Origin: Bacteroidota bacterium | GTDB lineage: Bacteria > Bacteroidota > Bacteroidia > B-17B0 > Aurantibacillaceae | Length of the DNA stretch: 44,688 bases | Reading direction: 5' to 3' | Assembly: GCA_963169355.1 (NCBI GenBank) | Contig: CAUJCR010000021.1 | Location: 1-44,688 of the forward strand | Part shown: in pieces, positions 26,028 to 34,520 of the stretch | How positions within the stretch are numbered: the first letter of the stretch is position 1 | How the letters are laid out: the number at the start of each line of letters is the position of its first letter | Program-made: the position numbers and the translations under genes | The notes under the pieces: generated by a model | Databases searched by the model: none | Told to the model about the DNA's origin: nothing | The model's input: the letters and a program-made list of their open reading frames with translations, nothing else

Positions 26028-28208
26028 TTATAAATTTTCTTTTACAAACTTCAACATCTTATTATACAAATGAGTGCGAGTATAGCCTCCAAAGATGCCA
26101 TGGTTTTTATTAGGATAAATCATAAAATCAAATGGCTTGTTATTTTTAACCAATGCTTCGGCTAATTCCATAGAGTTTTGAAGATGTACATTATCATCCG
26201 AACTTCCATGAATTAACAAGAATTTTCCTTTAATGTTTTTTGTAAAATTAACAGGCGAGTTATCTTCATATCCGCTTTTATTATCTTGTGGTTTACGTAA
26301 AAAACGCTCAGTGTAAATATTATCGTACCATTTCCAATTAGTAACTGGAGCAACAGCAATGGTAGATTTAAAATAATCAGCACCTTTGGTAATTAATAAA
26401 GAAGCCATATAACCACCAAAGCTCCAACCTTGGAAACCAATACGAGTTTTATCTACATAAGGTAAAGTGCCCAAATATTTTGCAACATCTATTTGATCAA
26501 GCGTTTCTAATTTTCCTAACTGCATGTATGTACTATGTTTAAATTCTCTTCCTCTTCCTAAAGTGCCTCTGCCATCAACACACACCACCATATATCCTTC
26601 TTGATTTAATAAGGAATGCCACCAAAAATCAAATGTTTCCCAAGCATTATTACATTCGTTGGAACCAGGACCATTGTATGCAAACATATAAACGGGATAT
26701 TTTTTATTAGCATCAAAGTTTTGAGGTTTCATCATCCAACCATTTAACTCTACTCCATCTGTATTTTTAAATGTAAAAAATTCTTTTTTAGATAAATTAT
26801 AGTCCTTCATTTTAGTCCTTAGGTCGGCGTTATCTTCCAATACTTTAATCAACTTCCCATCTGCACTATGTAATTCATATACTGGAGGCGTATTTGCATT
26901 AGAATAACTACTCACATAAAACTTCATACCGTTACTAAATTCGGCATGAGTTGTACCTTCTGCAGTTGATAATCTTTTTTTAGAACTACCATCTAATTTA
27001 ACACTATAAATATCTCTATTTATTTGACCTTGCTCAGTAGAAGTGTAAAACAGCGTTTTCGTTTTTTCATCATAGCCATTAAATTCAATCACATCCCAAT
27101 TACCCTTGGTAATTTGATTCATTAACTTTCCATTATTGTCATAGTAGTACAAGTGATTAAAATTATCATTTTCACTACTCCAAATAAATCCTTTGTTGTT
27201 CGACAGAAACGTTAAATCATCGGTAATGTCGATATACGTTTTTGCTTCCTCTGTTAAAATAACTTTAGTCGTACCATCATTTGCATTGGCGTACATTAAC
27301 TCTAACTTATTTTGCAAGCGGTTCATACGTTGTAACGATAAAATATTTTTATCAGTAGTCCATTTTATGCGAGGGATATAAATATCCGTTTCTGTTCCTA
27401 TATCAACTTTTGTGGTTTTAGTTGTAGCAACATCATACACAAATACAGATAGAATAGAATTGTCTTCGCCAGCTTTAGGATATTTAAACGTTATTTTATC
27501 AGGATATAAATTATTATTATAAGCATCAAAGGTGTACTCTTTTACATGCGTTTCATCAAATCTTACAAAGGCTAATTTGCTACCATCGGCATTCCATTCA
27601 AAATAATTGGCTTTACTAAATTCTTCTTCATACACCCAATCAGCCCAACCATTTTTTATCTCATTCATTTTACCATCGGTTGTTACTTGTATTTCTTGCT
27701 TTGTGGTTAAATCTTTAATAAATAAATTATTAGCTCTTACAAAGGCAATTTTACTACTATTAGGCGAAAAGGTCGCAAACATTTGATTTCCATTACTCGA
27801 CACCTCAGTTGTTGTTTTAGTTTTCATGTCATACACGTAATTTGCCTCTACTGATGAACGGCGATAAATAGCCTCGGCATCAACAGATAACAATAATTTC
27901 GACTCATCAGGGCTAAAAGCATATCCGCTGATATCAATTATTTTATCACCTACTTTTACATCGGCACCGTTTACCAAAGTAGCGATCTTCTTCCCTGTTT
28001 TTAAATCGTATTTTACCAAATTTTGGAAATTTCCATCAGTTTCTAAATCTGTATAATGCATCCCATCTTTCATCACATTAAAACCACCTGCAGCTTGCGG
28101 ATAAAAAGCATATTTACTCCATATATCCTCTACGGTTATACGGTTTTGGGCATTAATACCCGATATAAAAAACAAAGAAGCTACAAGGGTGAAAATAAAC
28201 TGTTTCAT
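26028..28208 (-). CDS. S9B-family dipeptidyl peptidase IV
   Basis: A 726-residue secreted serine peptidase that removes X-Pro dipeptides from peptide N-termini. It has a signal peptide (ending SGINAQ, about 20), an eight-bladed beta-propeller (about 40-470) with the WADWVYEEEF segment that holds the substrate-binding double glutamate, and an alpha/beta-hydrolase domain (about 490-726). The catalytic triad is visible: Ser near 595 in GWSFGGYM, Asp near 670 in GSSDDNV, and His near 702 in NKNHGI. The ATG at 28208 is preferred over an in-frame ATG at 28271, which would put 21 residues before a complete signal peptide. The neighbours give no further clue. Confidence 0.93.
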   Translation of the reverse strand: MKQFIFTLVASLFFISGINAQNRITVEDIWSKYAFYPQAAGGFNVMKDGMHYTDLETDGNFQNLVKYDLKTGKKIATLVNGADVKVGDKIIDISGYAFSPDESKLLLSVDAEAIYRRSSVEANYVYDMKTKTTTEVSSNGNQMFATFSPNSSKIAFVRANNLFIKDLTTKQEIQVTTDGKMNEIKNGWADWVYEEEFSKANYFEWNADGSKLAFVRFDETHVKEYTFDAYNNNLYPDKITFKYPKAGEDNSILSVFVYDVATTKTTKVDIGTETDIYIPRIKWTTDKNILSLQRMNRLQNKLELMYANANDGTTKVILTEEAKTYIDITDDLTFLSNNKGFIWSSENDNFNHLYYYDNNGKLMNQITKGNWDVIEFNGYDEKTKTLFYTSTEQGQINRDIYSVKLDGSSKKRLSTAEGTTHAEFSNGMKFYVSSYSNANTPPVYELHSADGKLIKVLEDNADLRTKMKDYNLSKKEFFTFKNTDGVELNGWMMKPQNFDANKKYPVYMFAYNGPGSNECNNAWETFDFWWHSLLNQEGYMVVCVDGRGTLGRGREFKHSTYMQLGKLETLDQIDVAKYLGTLPYVDKTRIGFQGWSFGGYMASLLITKGADYFKSTIAVAPVTNWKWYDNIYTERFLRKPQDNKSGYEDNSPVNFTKNIKGKFLLIHGSSDDNVHLQNSMELAEALVKNNKPFDFMIYPNKNHGIFGGYTRTHLYNKMLKFVKENL

Positions 28209-28291
28209 AATATTCAATTTTGGTTTGAATATACAACTATACTCCCTATAAAAAAACAGTATTTTACTCACAATTTTATACTGTTAAATAA

Positions 28292-28312
28292 ATATCTAAA
28301 AATATTAGATAT
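28292..28312. promoter_or_regulatory. Inverted repeat upstream of the LytTR regulator
   Basis: ATATCTAA (28292-28299) and TTAGATAT (28305-28312) are perfect 8-bp inverted arms around a 5-base centre, about 45 bases before the response regulator ATG. It could be an operator, possibly for the LytTR protein itself; the sequence alone does not prove this. Confidence 0.4.
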
Positions 28313-28356
28313 ATTTTTAGTAGATTAGCGTAATAAAACCCTTAATTACTTGAATT

Positions 28357-29100
28357 ATGCAAACTTTTAAAACAATCATTATTGACGATGAAGAAAACAG
28401 CCGGAATAACACTAAAAACATGTTAGCGACCTATTGTCCGGAGATTGAAGTAATTGCTGAGGCATCAACAGGTATGGAGGGTAAAAAATTAATTCAAGAA
28501 TTAAACCCTCAAGTTGTATTTTGCGATATTAATATGCCAGGCATGACTGGCTTAGAAATGATTGACGGCCTAGTTCATCGCGATTTTTGCTTAATTTTCT
28601 TAACAGCCTATAGCGAACATGGTATTAACGCTGTAAAGGCTGGTGCTATTGATTATTTATTAAAACCTTTATTGTTAAGTGAATTACAAGGCGCTGTTAA
28701 AAAAGTAGTAAAACACTATGAACAAAAGGGTAATACTGGCTCTACGGCAAACAATGATAAGAACTTAGTATTAATCAATCATAGCAAGGGTTTTACATTA
28801 ATTGATTATAAAGATATTATTTGGCTAGAAGCTTCGGATAACTACACTAACATCTATATGAAGAATTCTAAAAAAATTATTGCCTCTAAAACCCTCAAAG
28901 AATTTGAAGCAATTTTACCAGCTAATGTATTTTTTAGGATTCATCGTTCCTCTTTAATTAATATTGATTACATAAAAGAATACTCTAATGCCGAAGGCGG
29001 TACAATTATTATGGCTGATGGCACATCTATTCAGGTGTCAAAAGCACGTTCACAAGAATTTACTGAATTTTTAAAAAACAAAGCTGTTGCGCCTAAGTAA
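28357..29100 (+). CDS. LytTR-family response regulator
   Basis: The 247-residue protein has a receiver domain (about 4-125) with acidic residues D10-D12, phosphoacceptor D57 in VVFCDINMPG, and the conserved lysine in YLLKPL, and a LytTR DNA-binding domain (about 138-243), seen in DIIWLEASDNYTNIYM and FFRIHRSSLINIDYI. LytTR regulators bind DNA through a ten-strand beta fold rather than a helix-turn-helix. The histidine kinase gene that follows after 131 bases is of the matching LytS-type, so they form a two-component pair. The target genes are unknown; the two exported-protein genes downstream are possible targets. Confidence 0.93.
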   Translation: MQTFKTIIIDDEENSRNNTKNMLATYCPEIEVIAEASTGMEGKKLIQELNPQVVFCDINMPGMTGLEMIDGLVHRDFCLIFLTAYSEHGINAVKAGAIDYLLKPLLLSELQGAVKKVVKHYEQKGNTGSTANNDKNLVLINHSKGFTLIDYKDIIWLEASDNYTNIYMKNSKKIIASKTLKEFEAILPANVFFRIHRSSLINIDYIKEYSNAEGGTIIMADGTSIQVSKARSQEFTEFLKNKAVAPK

Positions 29101-29231
29101 GTAAAGTTTTATTATTAGTTTCATTTACTTAAAACAATACACTCGGCAATTCAGTTATGGTGATATTACGAGCAACATTTAATTTTTATATACTTGAAAG
29201 TTAATTTTTTGTATTTTTATATACTTAACGT

Positions 29232-32165
29232 ATGTTGCTAAAACACACACATCTATTTATTGTATTTTATTGTTTAATTGCATCTTTAATAAATGCACAA
29301 AATCGTAATTTTTCATTCCAACATTATGGTCCAGAAGACGGGCTCAGCAATTCTAATGTTTTTTCAATTAAACAAAATAAAACACACATTATATACTTAG
29401 CAACCGAAAATGGAGTGTATCATTTTGACGGTTATAAATTTGAAAAGATAAAACCTAAAAATACCTTAAAATCTAATTTCATTAGAAATATTGATTTTAA
29501 TGAAAACAACGAGCTTTTAATCATCAATCGCAAAGAAGGCGTGTATGAGTACAATACCAAAAAAAATGAAGCCACTTTAAATTCTACTTTCAAGTTTCAA
29601 AATTTAGTGGATGAATTATTGGTCGTAGGCGAATATGCTTATGCACTTACTGATCAAATTACTGTTTCAGCTATTCATTTAAAAAGTGGGAAATCTTTTG
29701 ATGATAACATCAAAGCGCTAGACAACGAAAATCAGGCATTTGCATTGTATCAAACTCAAAAAAAAGACGTTTTAGTAGGGCGTACAAATGGTTTATATAA
29801 ATATGTAGATGGCAGTCAAGTAAAAGTAGATATCGGAAAAACAATAAATGTATATGCCATTACAGAAGATAATCAAGGTAATTTATACATCGGAAGCGAT
29901 AATGCCATCTATGTGCTTAATAATTATAAAATTATTAAAACAATTCCTGTAAAACCCAAAAAGGTAAGTAGCTTTTTTGCCTTTAATAATACAGCACATG
30001 TAAGTAATATTGTTATTGATAAGTACCAACGCATTTGGTTTACTAATACACCCGACGATAATCTTTATCTTATTGAAAATAACTTTACCTATGATGTTTT
30101 TGATTTATTAGGTATTGACAAAGTACTTATTAATTGTATTTATAAAGATACAGATGATCACATCTGGCTTGGTACATTTAATGATGGAGTATATTTTATC
30201 CAAAACCCTCAATTTCAAAATTTCTCATTTACCTCTGAAAGACGCATGTTACCAGTAAGTAGTGCGTCATTTATTGATAACAGCATGGTGGTGGGGACCA
30301 ACAATGGGTTATTTATATTTGATAAAACCAATAATAACACGCAAACAGTAATTGCCCCCGATGAATTATTTAATGAATCGGTTTACGGTATATTTAACAT
30401 AGGTAATAACGTTATCTATTCAAAAACAAACTCGGCTAGTAATTTAAAACGTCCGTTTCTTATAAATGGAAAATCATATTCATTCAATCCCCTAGCCTCT
30501 CGTTTATTTAGTATTTCAAATAAAGATAAAAACACTGCTTATTTAGCCGATAATACCGCTAGTCTTTATTTAATTAAAGATTACACTAATGAAAAATATA
30601 CCGTAATTGATACTTTAATATCATTTGATGATTATAGAACAAAAATTACATCGGTAATAGAACATCAAAACGATTTATTAGTTGGAACATCGGATGGATT
30701 AACGATTTACAATTATAATTCAAAAACATTTAAAAATTTATCGCACCCTTATTTTAAATTTGGCATTAATTATTTATCTCGATTTCAAAACAAAACATAT
30801 ATAGCACACGAAAATGGTTTAACTGTTTTTGAGGACACAACGTTAATTCAACAAATAGGTGAACATCAACTAACCTCCATTAAAAAAATTAAATTCTACC
30901 AAAATCGAATATGGATTGCCACACTTGATGGGCTTTACATTTGCGACACTCAATTTAATCCCATAGTAATTTATAATAAAACCAATGGTTTATTATCTAA
31001 TACCATTAATGATATTGTTTTTAATGGTAATAATTGTTGTATTTGTACTGATAAAGGAATTACCACCTGCACCATTGATGATTTATTAAAACTACCAAGA
31101 GTTCCAAATAAATTATTTATAACTAGTATTGATGCAGAAGGTGAATTTTTAGAGCTTGAAAATAATACCATTTACCTTAAAAGCAACCAAACAGACATTA
31201 TGATTGGTTTCTCAAGTCCGTTATACGTAAAGCCAAACAAACAGTATTATCGCTACAAATACGACAAAGGAAATTTTAGTATCGAAAACCGTCAAGTACA
31301 TCTTACTTCTATAGAAGGTGGAAAACACCATTTAGAAATTATTTGCTCTTATGATGGCATAAATTGGAGTGAACCAATTGCCATAACCATAAAAAAAGAA
31401 ATTCCATTCAGACAAACAATATGGTTTATCTTATTAATTATAGCTGGTGTTATTATTTTATTTTTAGTAATTACATTAATTACAATTAAACAAATAAGAT
31501 TAAAAGCATCTAAACGAGTACAGGATGAAAGGCAGGTAAATCTTTTAAAACACCAAGCAATGAATTCATTAATGAGTCCACATTTTATTTTCAATTCATT
31601 AACTTCTATTCAAAACTACATTAATAGTAATGATTCATTAAAAGCAAGTGAATATTTAGCAAAATTCTCTCGCCTTATTCGTATGATTATCGAAAAAGCA
31701 TCACAAAGTGAAATTCCATTAAATGAAGAATTAACTCGCTTAAATTACTATCTAGATTTAGAAAGAGAACGTTTTAAAGGCAAATTTGATTTTCATATAG
31801 AAGTTGATGAGCATATTCGTACCAATGATTTAAAAATCCCCAATATGATTATTCAGCCTTATGCCGAAAATTCTATTATACATGGCATTTTGCCAAAACA
31901 CGAACATGGTAATCTTTATATTCGATTTAAACAAGAAAATGAACAAACACTTCAAATTATAATTGAGGATGATGGTATAGGTTATAATAAAGCCAAAGAA
32001 CACGCTAAGGCAGGACATAAATCATTAGGTACTAAAACCATTAACAAAATACTTGAACTTAATACTAAGTTAACTAATAAAAAACAAAGCGTTGAGATTA
32101 TTGATAAATCAGATTATTCGGATACAGAACAAGGAACAAAAATTATTATTTCATTACAAATCTAA
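29232..32165 (+). CDS. Beta-propeller sensor histidine kinase (LytS/YehU type)
   Basis: The 977-residue membrane kinase has a signal peptide (about 1-22), a large periplasmic sensor of two-component regulator propeller repeats (about 28-620; NVFSIKQNKTHIIYLATENGVY and similar), a Y_Y_Y-like beta-sandwich (about 635-715), one transmembrane helix (about 728-752) and a cytoplasmic His_kinase domain. The phosphorylated histidine is H784 in SPHFIFNSL, and the ATP-binding lid carries PYAENSIIHGI near 872 and EDDGIGYNKA near 915. The absence of a standard HisKA domain is normal for the LytS family. It probably phosphorylates the LytTR regulator encoded upstream. The signal sensed is unknown. Confidence 0.92.
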   Translation: MLLKHTHLFIVFYCLIASLINAQNRNFSFQHYGPEDGLSNSNVFSIKQNKTHIIYLATENGVYHFDGYKFEKIKPKNTLKSNFIRNIDFNENNELLIINRKEGVYEYNTKKNEATLNSTFKFQNLVDELLVVGEYAYALTDQITVSAIHLKSGKSFDDNIKALDNENQAFALYQTQKKDVLVGRTNGLYKYVDGSQVKVDIGKTINVYAITEDNQGNLYIGSDNAIYVLNNYKIIKTIPVKPKKVSSFFAFNNTAHVSNIVIDKYQRIWFTNTPDDNLYLIENNFTYDVFDLLGIDKVLINCIYKDTDDHIWLGTFNDGVYFIQNPQFQNFSFTSERRMLPVSSASFIDNSMVVGTNNGLFIFDKTNNNTQTVIAPDELFNESVYGIFNIGNNVIYSKTNSASNLKRPFLINGKSYSFNPLASRLFSISNKDKNTAYLADNTASLYLIKDYTNEKYTVIDTLISFDDYRTKITSVIEHQNDLLVGTSDGLTIYNYNSKTFKNLSHPYFKFGINYLSRFQNKTYIAHENGLTVFEDTTLIQQIGEHQLTSIKKIKFYQNRIWIATLDGLYICDTQFNPIVIYNKTNGLLSNTINDIVFNGNNCCICTDKGITTCTIDDLLKLPRVPNKLFITSIDAEGEFLELENNTIYLKSNQTDIMIGFSSPLYVKPNKQYYRYKYDKGNFSIENRQVHLTSIEGGKHHLEIICSYDGINWSEPIAITIKKEIPFRQTIWFILLIIAGVIILFLVITLITIKQIRLKASKRVQDERQVNLLKHQAMNSLMSPHFIFNSLTSIQNYINSNDSLKASEYLAKFSRLIRMIIEKASQSEIPLNEELTRLNYYLDLERERFKGKFDFHIEVDEHIRTNDLKIPNMIIQPYAENSIIHGILPKHEHGNLYIRFKQENEQTLQIIIEDDGIGYNKAKEHAKAGHKSLGTKTINKILELNTKLTNKKQSVEIIDKSDYSDTEQGTKIIISLQI

Positions 32166-32168
32166 TCA

Positions 32169-33179
32169 TTGACATTCTTTAAAATAAAATATTTAATACC
32201 ACTCATTTTCTTAATGACTTCGCAAGTCATTAATGCTCAAATATTACCTTTAAAAACTTTAGCTGATACCACAAATATTTGCCTAGGAGATTCCGTTTTA
32301 TTAAAATTTTCGGAAGAATTAATTAGCAAAAATGCAACTTATACTTGGCAAACACCCAATGCCATTATTGTACATGCCAAACAATTGTTTGTAAAACACA
32401 AAGGCTTATATATTGTAAAGATTAATGATGGTAAAAAATATTGGGCAGATACCACCTATGTGAGAATAATTGACAAACCAAAACATTTAAGAATTAGAGA
32501 TACTACATTTTGTGGAAATCCAATTGATATAACCTTAGCTTCCAAAGAATACAAATACACTTGGAGCAATGGAGATATAGGCAATAAAACACAAATAGAT
32601 AAAGCTGGTAAATACTGGGTGAAAATTAATCACAAAGGATGTATTATAGTAGATACTTTTAAAGTAAGTACAGCAGGTGCTATTACACCCAATTTTGGTA
32701 AAGAAATTTTAATGTGTGAAACCGATCCTCCTAAAACGCTTTCGGTAAAAGCAAGTGCCGATGTAAAATTTTATTGGAACACAGGAAGCACCGCATCGAG
32801 TATTAATGTGGCAAAAGAAGGAATATATTGGGTAAAAAGTAGTTCTAAAAACTGTGGTACTAGAACAGATTCTGTAACTATTAAATATAAAAACTGTGAT
32901 TGTGATATTTATATTCCTAATAGTTTTTCGCCAAATGATGATGATAAAAACGATGAGTTTGCATTGTCGTTTCAATGCGAATACAGCTATTTTTTAATAA
33001 CTATTTATGACCGTTGGGGTAATGTAGTATTTACCTCAAAAAACATGAACTCAAGATGGAATGGAAATTTTAAAGGTATTCCCTGCCCCGACGATGTTTA
33101 TATTTATAAAATAGAAGCTATACAAAAAGGTAATGATAAAAAAATTATAAAAAACGGACATGTTTCTTTATATAGATAA
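32169..33179 (+). CDS. Secreted protein with gliding-motility type (CHU_C) C-terminal domain
   Basis: The 336-residue protein has a signal peptide (about 1-23, ending QVINAQ), then several Ig-like segments with repeated YWVK motifs and cysteine pairs (about 30-245), and a T9SS type B sorting domain at the C-terminus (about 248-336), recognised by YIPNSFSPNDDDKNDEF, YDRWGNVVF and PDDVYIYKI. It should be secreted by the type IX system and stay on the surface. The start is a TTG at 32169, three bases after the kinase stop, since it gives a complete signal peptide; an ATG at 32214 would remove most of it. It overlaps the next gene by 20 bases. Confidence 0.85.
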   Translation: MTFFKIKYLIPLIFLMTSQVINAQILPLKTLADTTNICLGDSVLLKFSEELISKNATYTWQTPNAIIVHAKQLFVKHKGLYIVKINDGKKYWADTTYVRIIDKPKHLRIRDTTFCGNPIDITLASKEYKYTWSNGDIGNKTQIDKAGKYWVKINHKGCIIVDTFKVSTAGAITPNFGKEILMCETDPPKTLSVKASADVKFYWNTGSTASSINVAKEGIYWVKSSSKNCGTRTDSVTIKYKNCDCDIYIPNSFSPNDDDKNDEFALSFQCEYSYFLITIYDRWGNVVFTSKNMNSRWNGNFKGIPCPDDVYIYKIEAIQKGNDKKIIKNGHVSLYR

Positions 33180-34383
33180 AATTAAGTTTTTACTATTTTC
33201 ATTACTCGTATTACAATTTGTAAATTTAATTGCTCAATCCGAATTAACTCAAATTAAACCATTTGGCACTAATCCTGGGAATTTAAAATTAATGTTTTAC
33301 GATCCTGGAAACATTACTGAAAAAGAACCATTAGTAGTTGTTTTACATGGCTGTACCCAAACAGCCGAGATGTGTGCAAAACAATCGGGTTGGAATAAAT
33401 TAGCCTTATTACATCATTTTTATGTTTTATATCCAGAACAAATTATTGTAAACAATCCTGAAAATTGTTTTAACTGGTTTCGTTCAAACGATCAAGAAAG
33501 AGATAAAGGAGAACCAGGGTCTATTAAACAAATGATTGACTACATGGTAAAAACAAAACAAATTGATACAACACGTATTTTTATAGTAGGTTTATCTGCT
33601 GGGGCAGCTATGAGTACCATTATGTTATCTGTATATCCCGAAGTATTTAATAAAGGTGGTGTTTTAGCTGGTGGTCCTTATAAAGCAACCGAATCGGTAC
33701 TTAACTCAGGAAGCGCCATGCTTGGGTTAATTTCAAAGTCTCCAGAAAATTGGGGAGATTTAATCCGAAAACAAAACCCAATGTTTAAAGGCAATTACCC
33801 TAAACTAGCCGTAGTACATGGCAATAAGGATATTATTGTAAATCCAAATAACGCTAATCAATTAATAAAACAATGGGTAAATATTCATCAAACTGATTAT
33901 ATAGAAGATGAATATTTTGCTCAATTTAAAAATTATGAAAACATTGAACTTTCCATTTATAAAAATCAGAATAAGGAGGAAGTTGTAAGGTATTATCATA
34001 TAAAAGACATTGGCCACACCTTACCTATTGACACAGGACAATGTTCATCACAGGGAGGAAAAACAGGAATATTTGCTAGAGATATTAATTTTCATAGTAC
34101 TTTTTGGATAGCTGATTATTTTGGAATTTTAATTCCTCCTTATTCCATACAAGGAAATACTGTCTTAAAGCCAAATTCAATTAATAATTCATTTAGTATT
34201 CCGCACCATAACAACTCATCTTACCAGTGGAATACACCTGCAGGTATGTGGATTCAAGGAGAACAACATGGTAATTCCATTTCCATTCAGGTGGATGAAA
34301 TGGGAGGCACTCTTGAAGTTATAGAAACCACTGATACAGGTTGTATGGAAGTTCCTTCTCGTATTTCGATTAGAGTAGAATAA
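33160..34383 (+). CDS. Secreted PHB-depolymerase-family esterase
   Basis: A 407-residue alpha/beta-hydrolase with a signal peptide (about 1-26, ending NLIAQ). The catalytic core (about 45-320) has the oxyanion segment VVLHGCTQTAEMC (60-72), the nucleophile S146 in GLSAGAAMS and a probable catalytic histidine in DIGHTLP. The HGC(T/S)Q motif and cysteine pattern place it in the Esterase_PHB/feruloyl-esterase-like group. A small C-terminal domain follows (about 330-407) with an SYQWNTPAGMWIQGEQHGNSI segment that looks Ig-like or adhesive. Substrate preference (polyester, feruloyl or acetyl esters) is not decided. Its first 20 bases overlap the preceding T9SS cargo gene. Confidence 0.86.
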   Translation: MFLYIDKIKFLLFSLLVLQFVNLIAQSELTQIKPFGTNPGNLKLMFYDPGNITEKEPLVVVLHGCTQTAEMCAKQSGWNKLALLHHFYVLYPEQIIVNNPENCFNWFRSNDQERDKGEPGSIKQMIDYMVKTKQIDTTRIFIVGLSAGAAMSTIMLSVYPEVFNKGGVLAGGPYKATESVLNSGSAMLGLISKSPENWGDLIRKQNPMFKGNYPKLAVVHGNKDIIVNPNNANQLIKQWVNIHQTDYIEDEYFAQFKNYENIELSIYKNQNKEEVVRYYHIKDIGHTLPIDTGQCSSQGGKTGIFARDINFHSTFWIADYFGILIPPYSIQGNTVLKPNSINNSFSIPHHNNSSYQWNTPAGMWIQGEQHGNSISIQVDEMGGTLEVIETTDTGCMEVPSRISIRVE

Positions 34384-34449
34384 AACTACATTCTTGTCTA
34401 TCAAACAATTACATTTTTCTTTAAATAAATTCAAAAATATTTGCAGTAT

Positions 34450-34483
34450 AAAAGTACTTTAATACTTTTATTTAGTATTTTTG
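34450..34483 (+). promoter_or_regulatory. Promoter and operator of the DUF2249-RIC operon
   Basis: TATTTTTG at 34476-34483 is a full -7 box; transcription should start near 34487, about 34 bases before the ATG. Just upstream is an inverted repeat AAAAGTA-6-TACTTTT (34450-34469), covering the place of the -33 element. Its form (two AT-rich arms around a short centre) is that of Rrf2-family operators, and an Rrf2 gene is the fifth gene of the operon. Repression by that protein is inferred. Confidence 0.6.
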
Positions 34484-34520
34484 TACAAAAAATAGAAGTT
34501 AAACATTAAAAACATATACC

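Noticed and set aside
26018..26031. ATAAG/CTTAT hairpin between the ABC exporter and the peptidase gene
   Set aside because: Five AT-rich base pairs are too weak to call a terminator.
28209..28271. Longer N-terminus for the dipeptidyl peptidase
   Set aside because: It would put 21 residues in front of a complete signal peptide.
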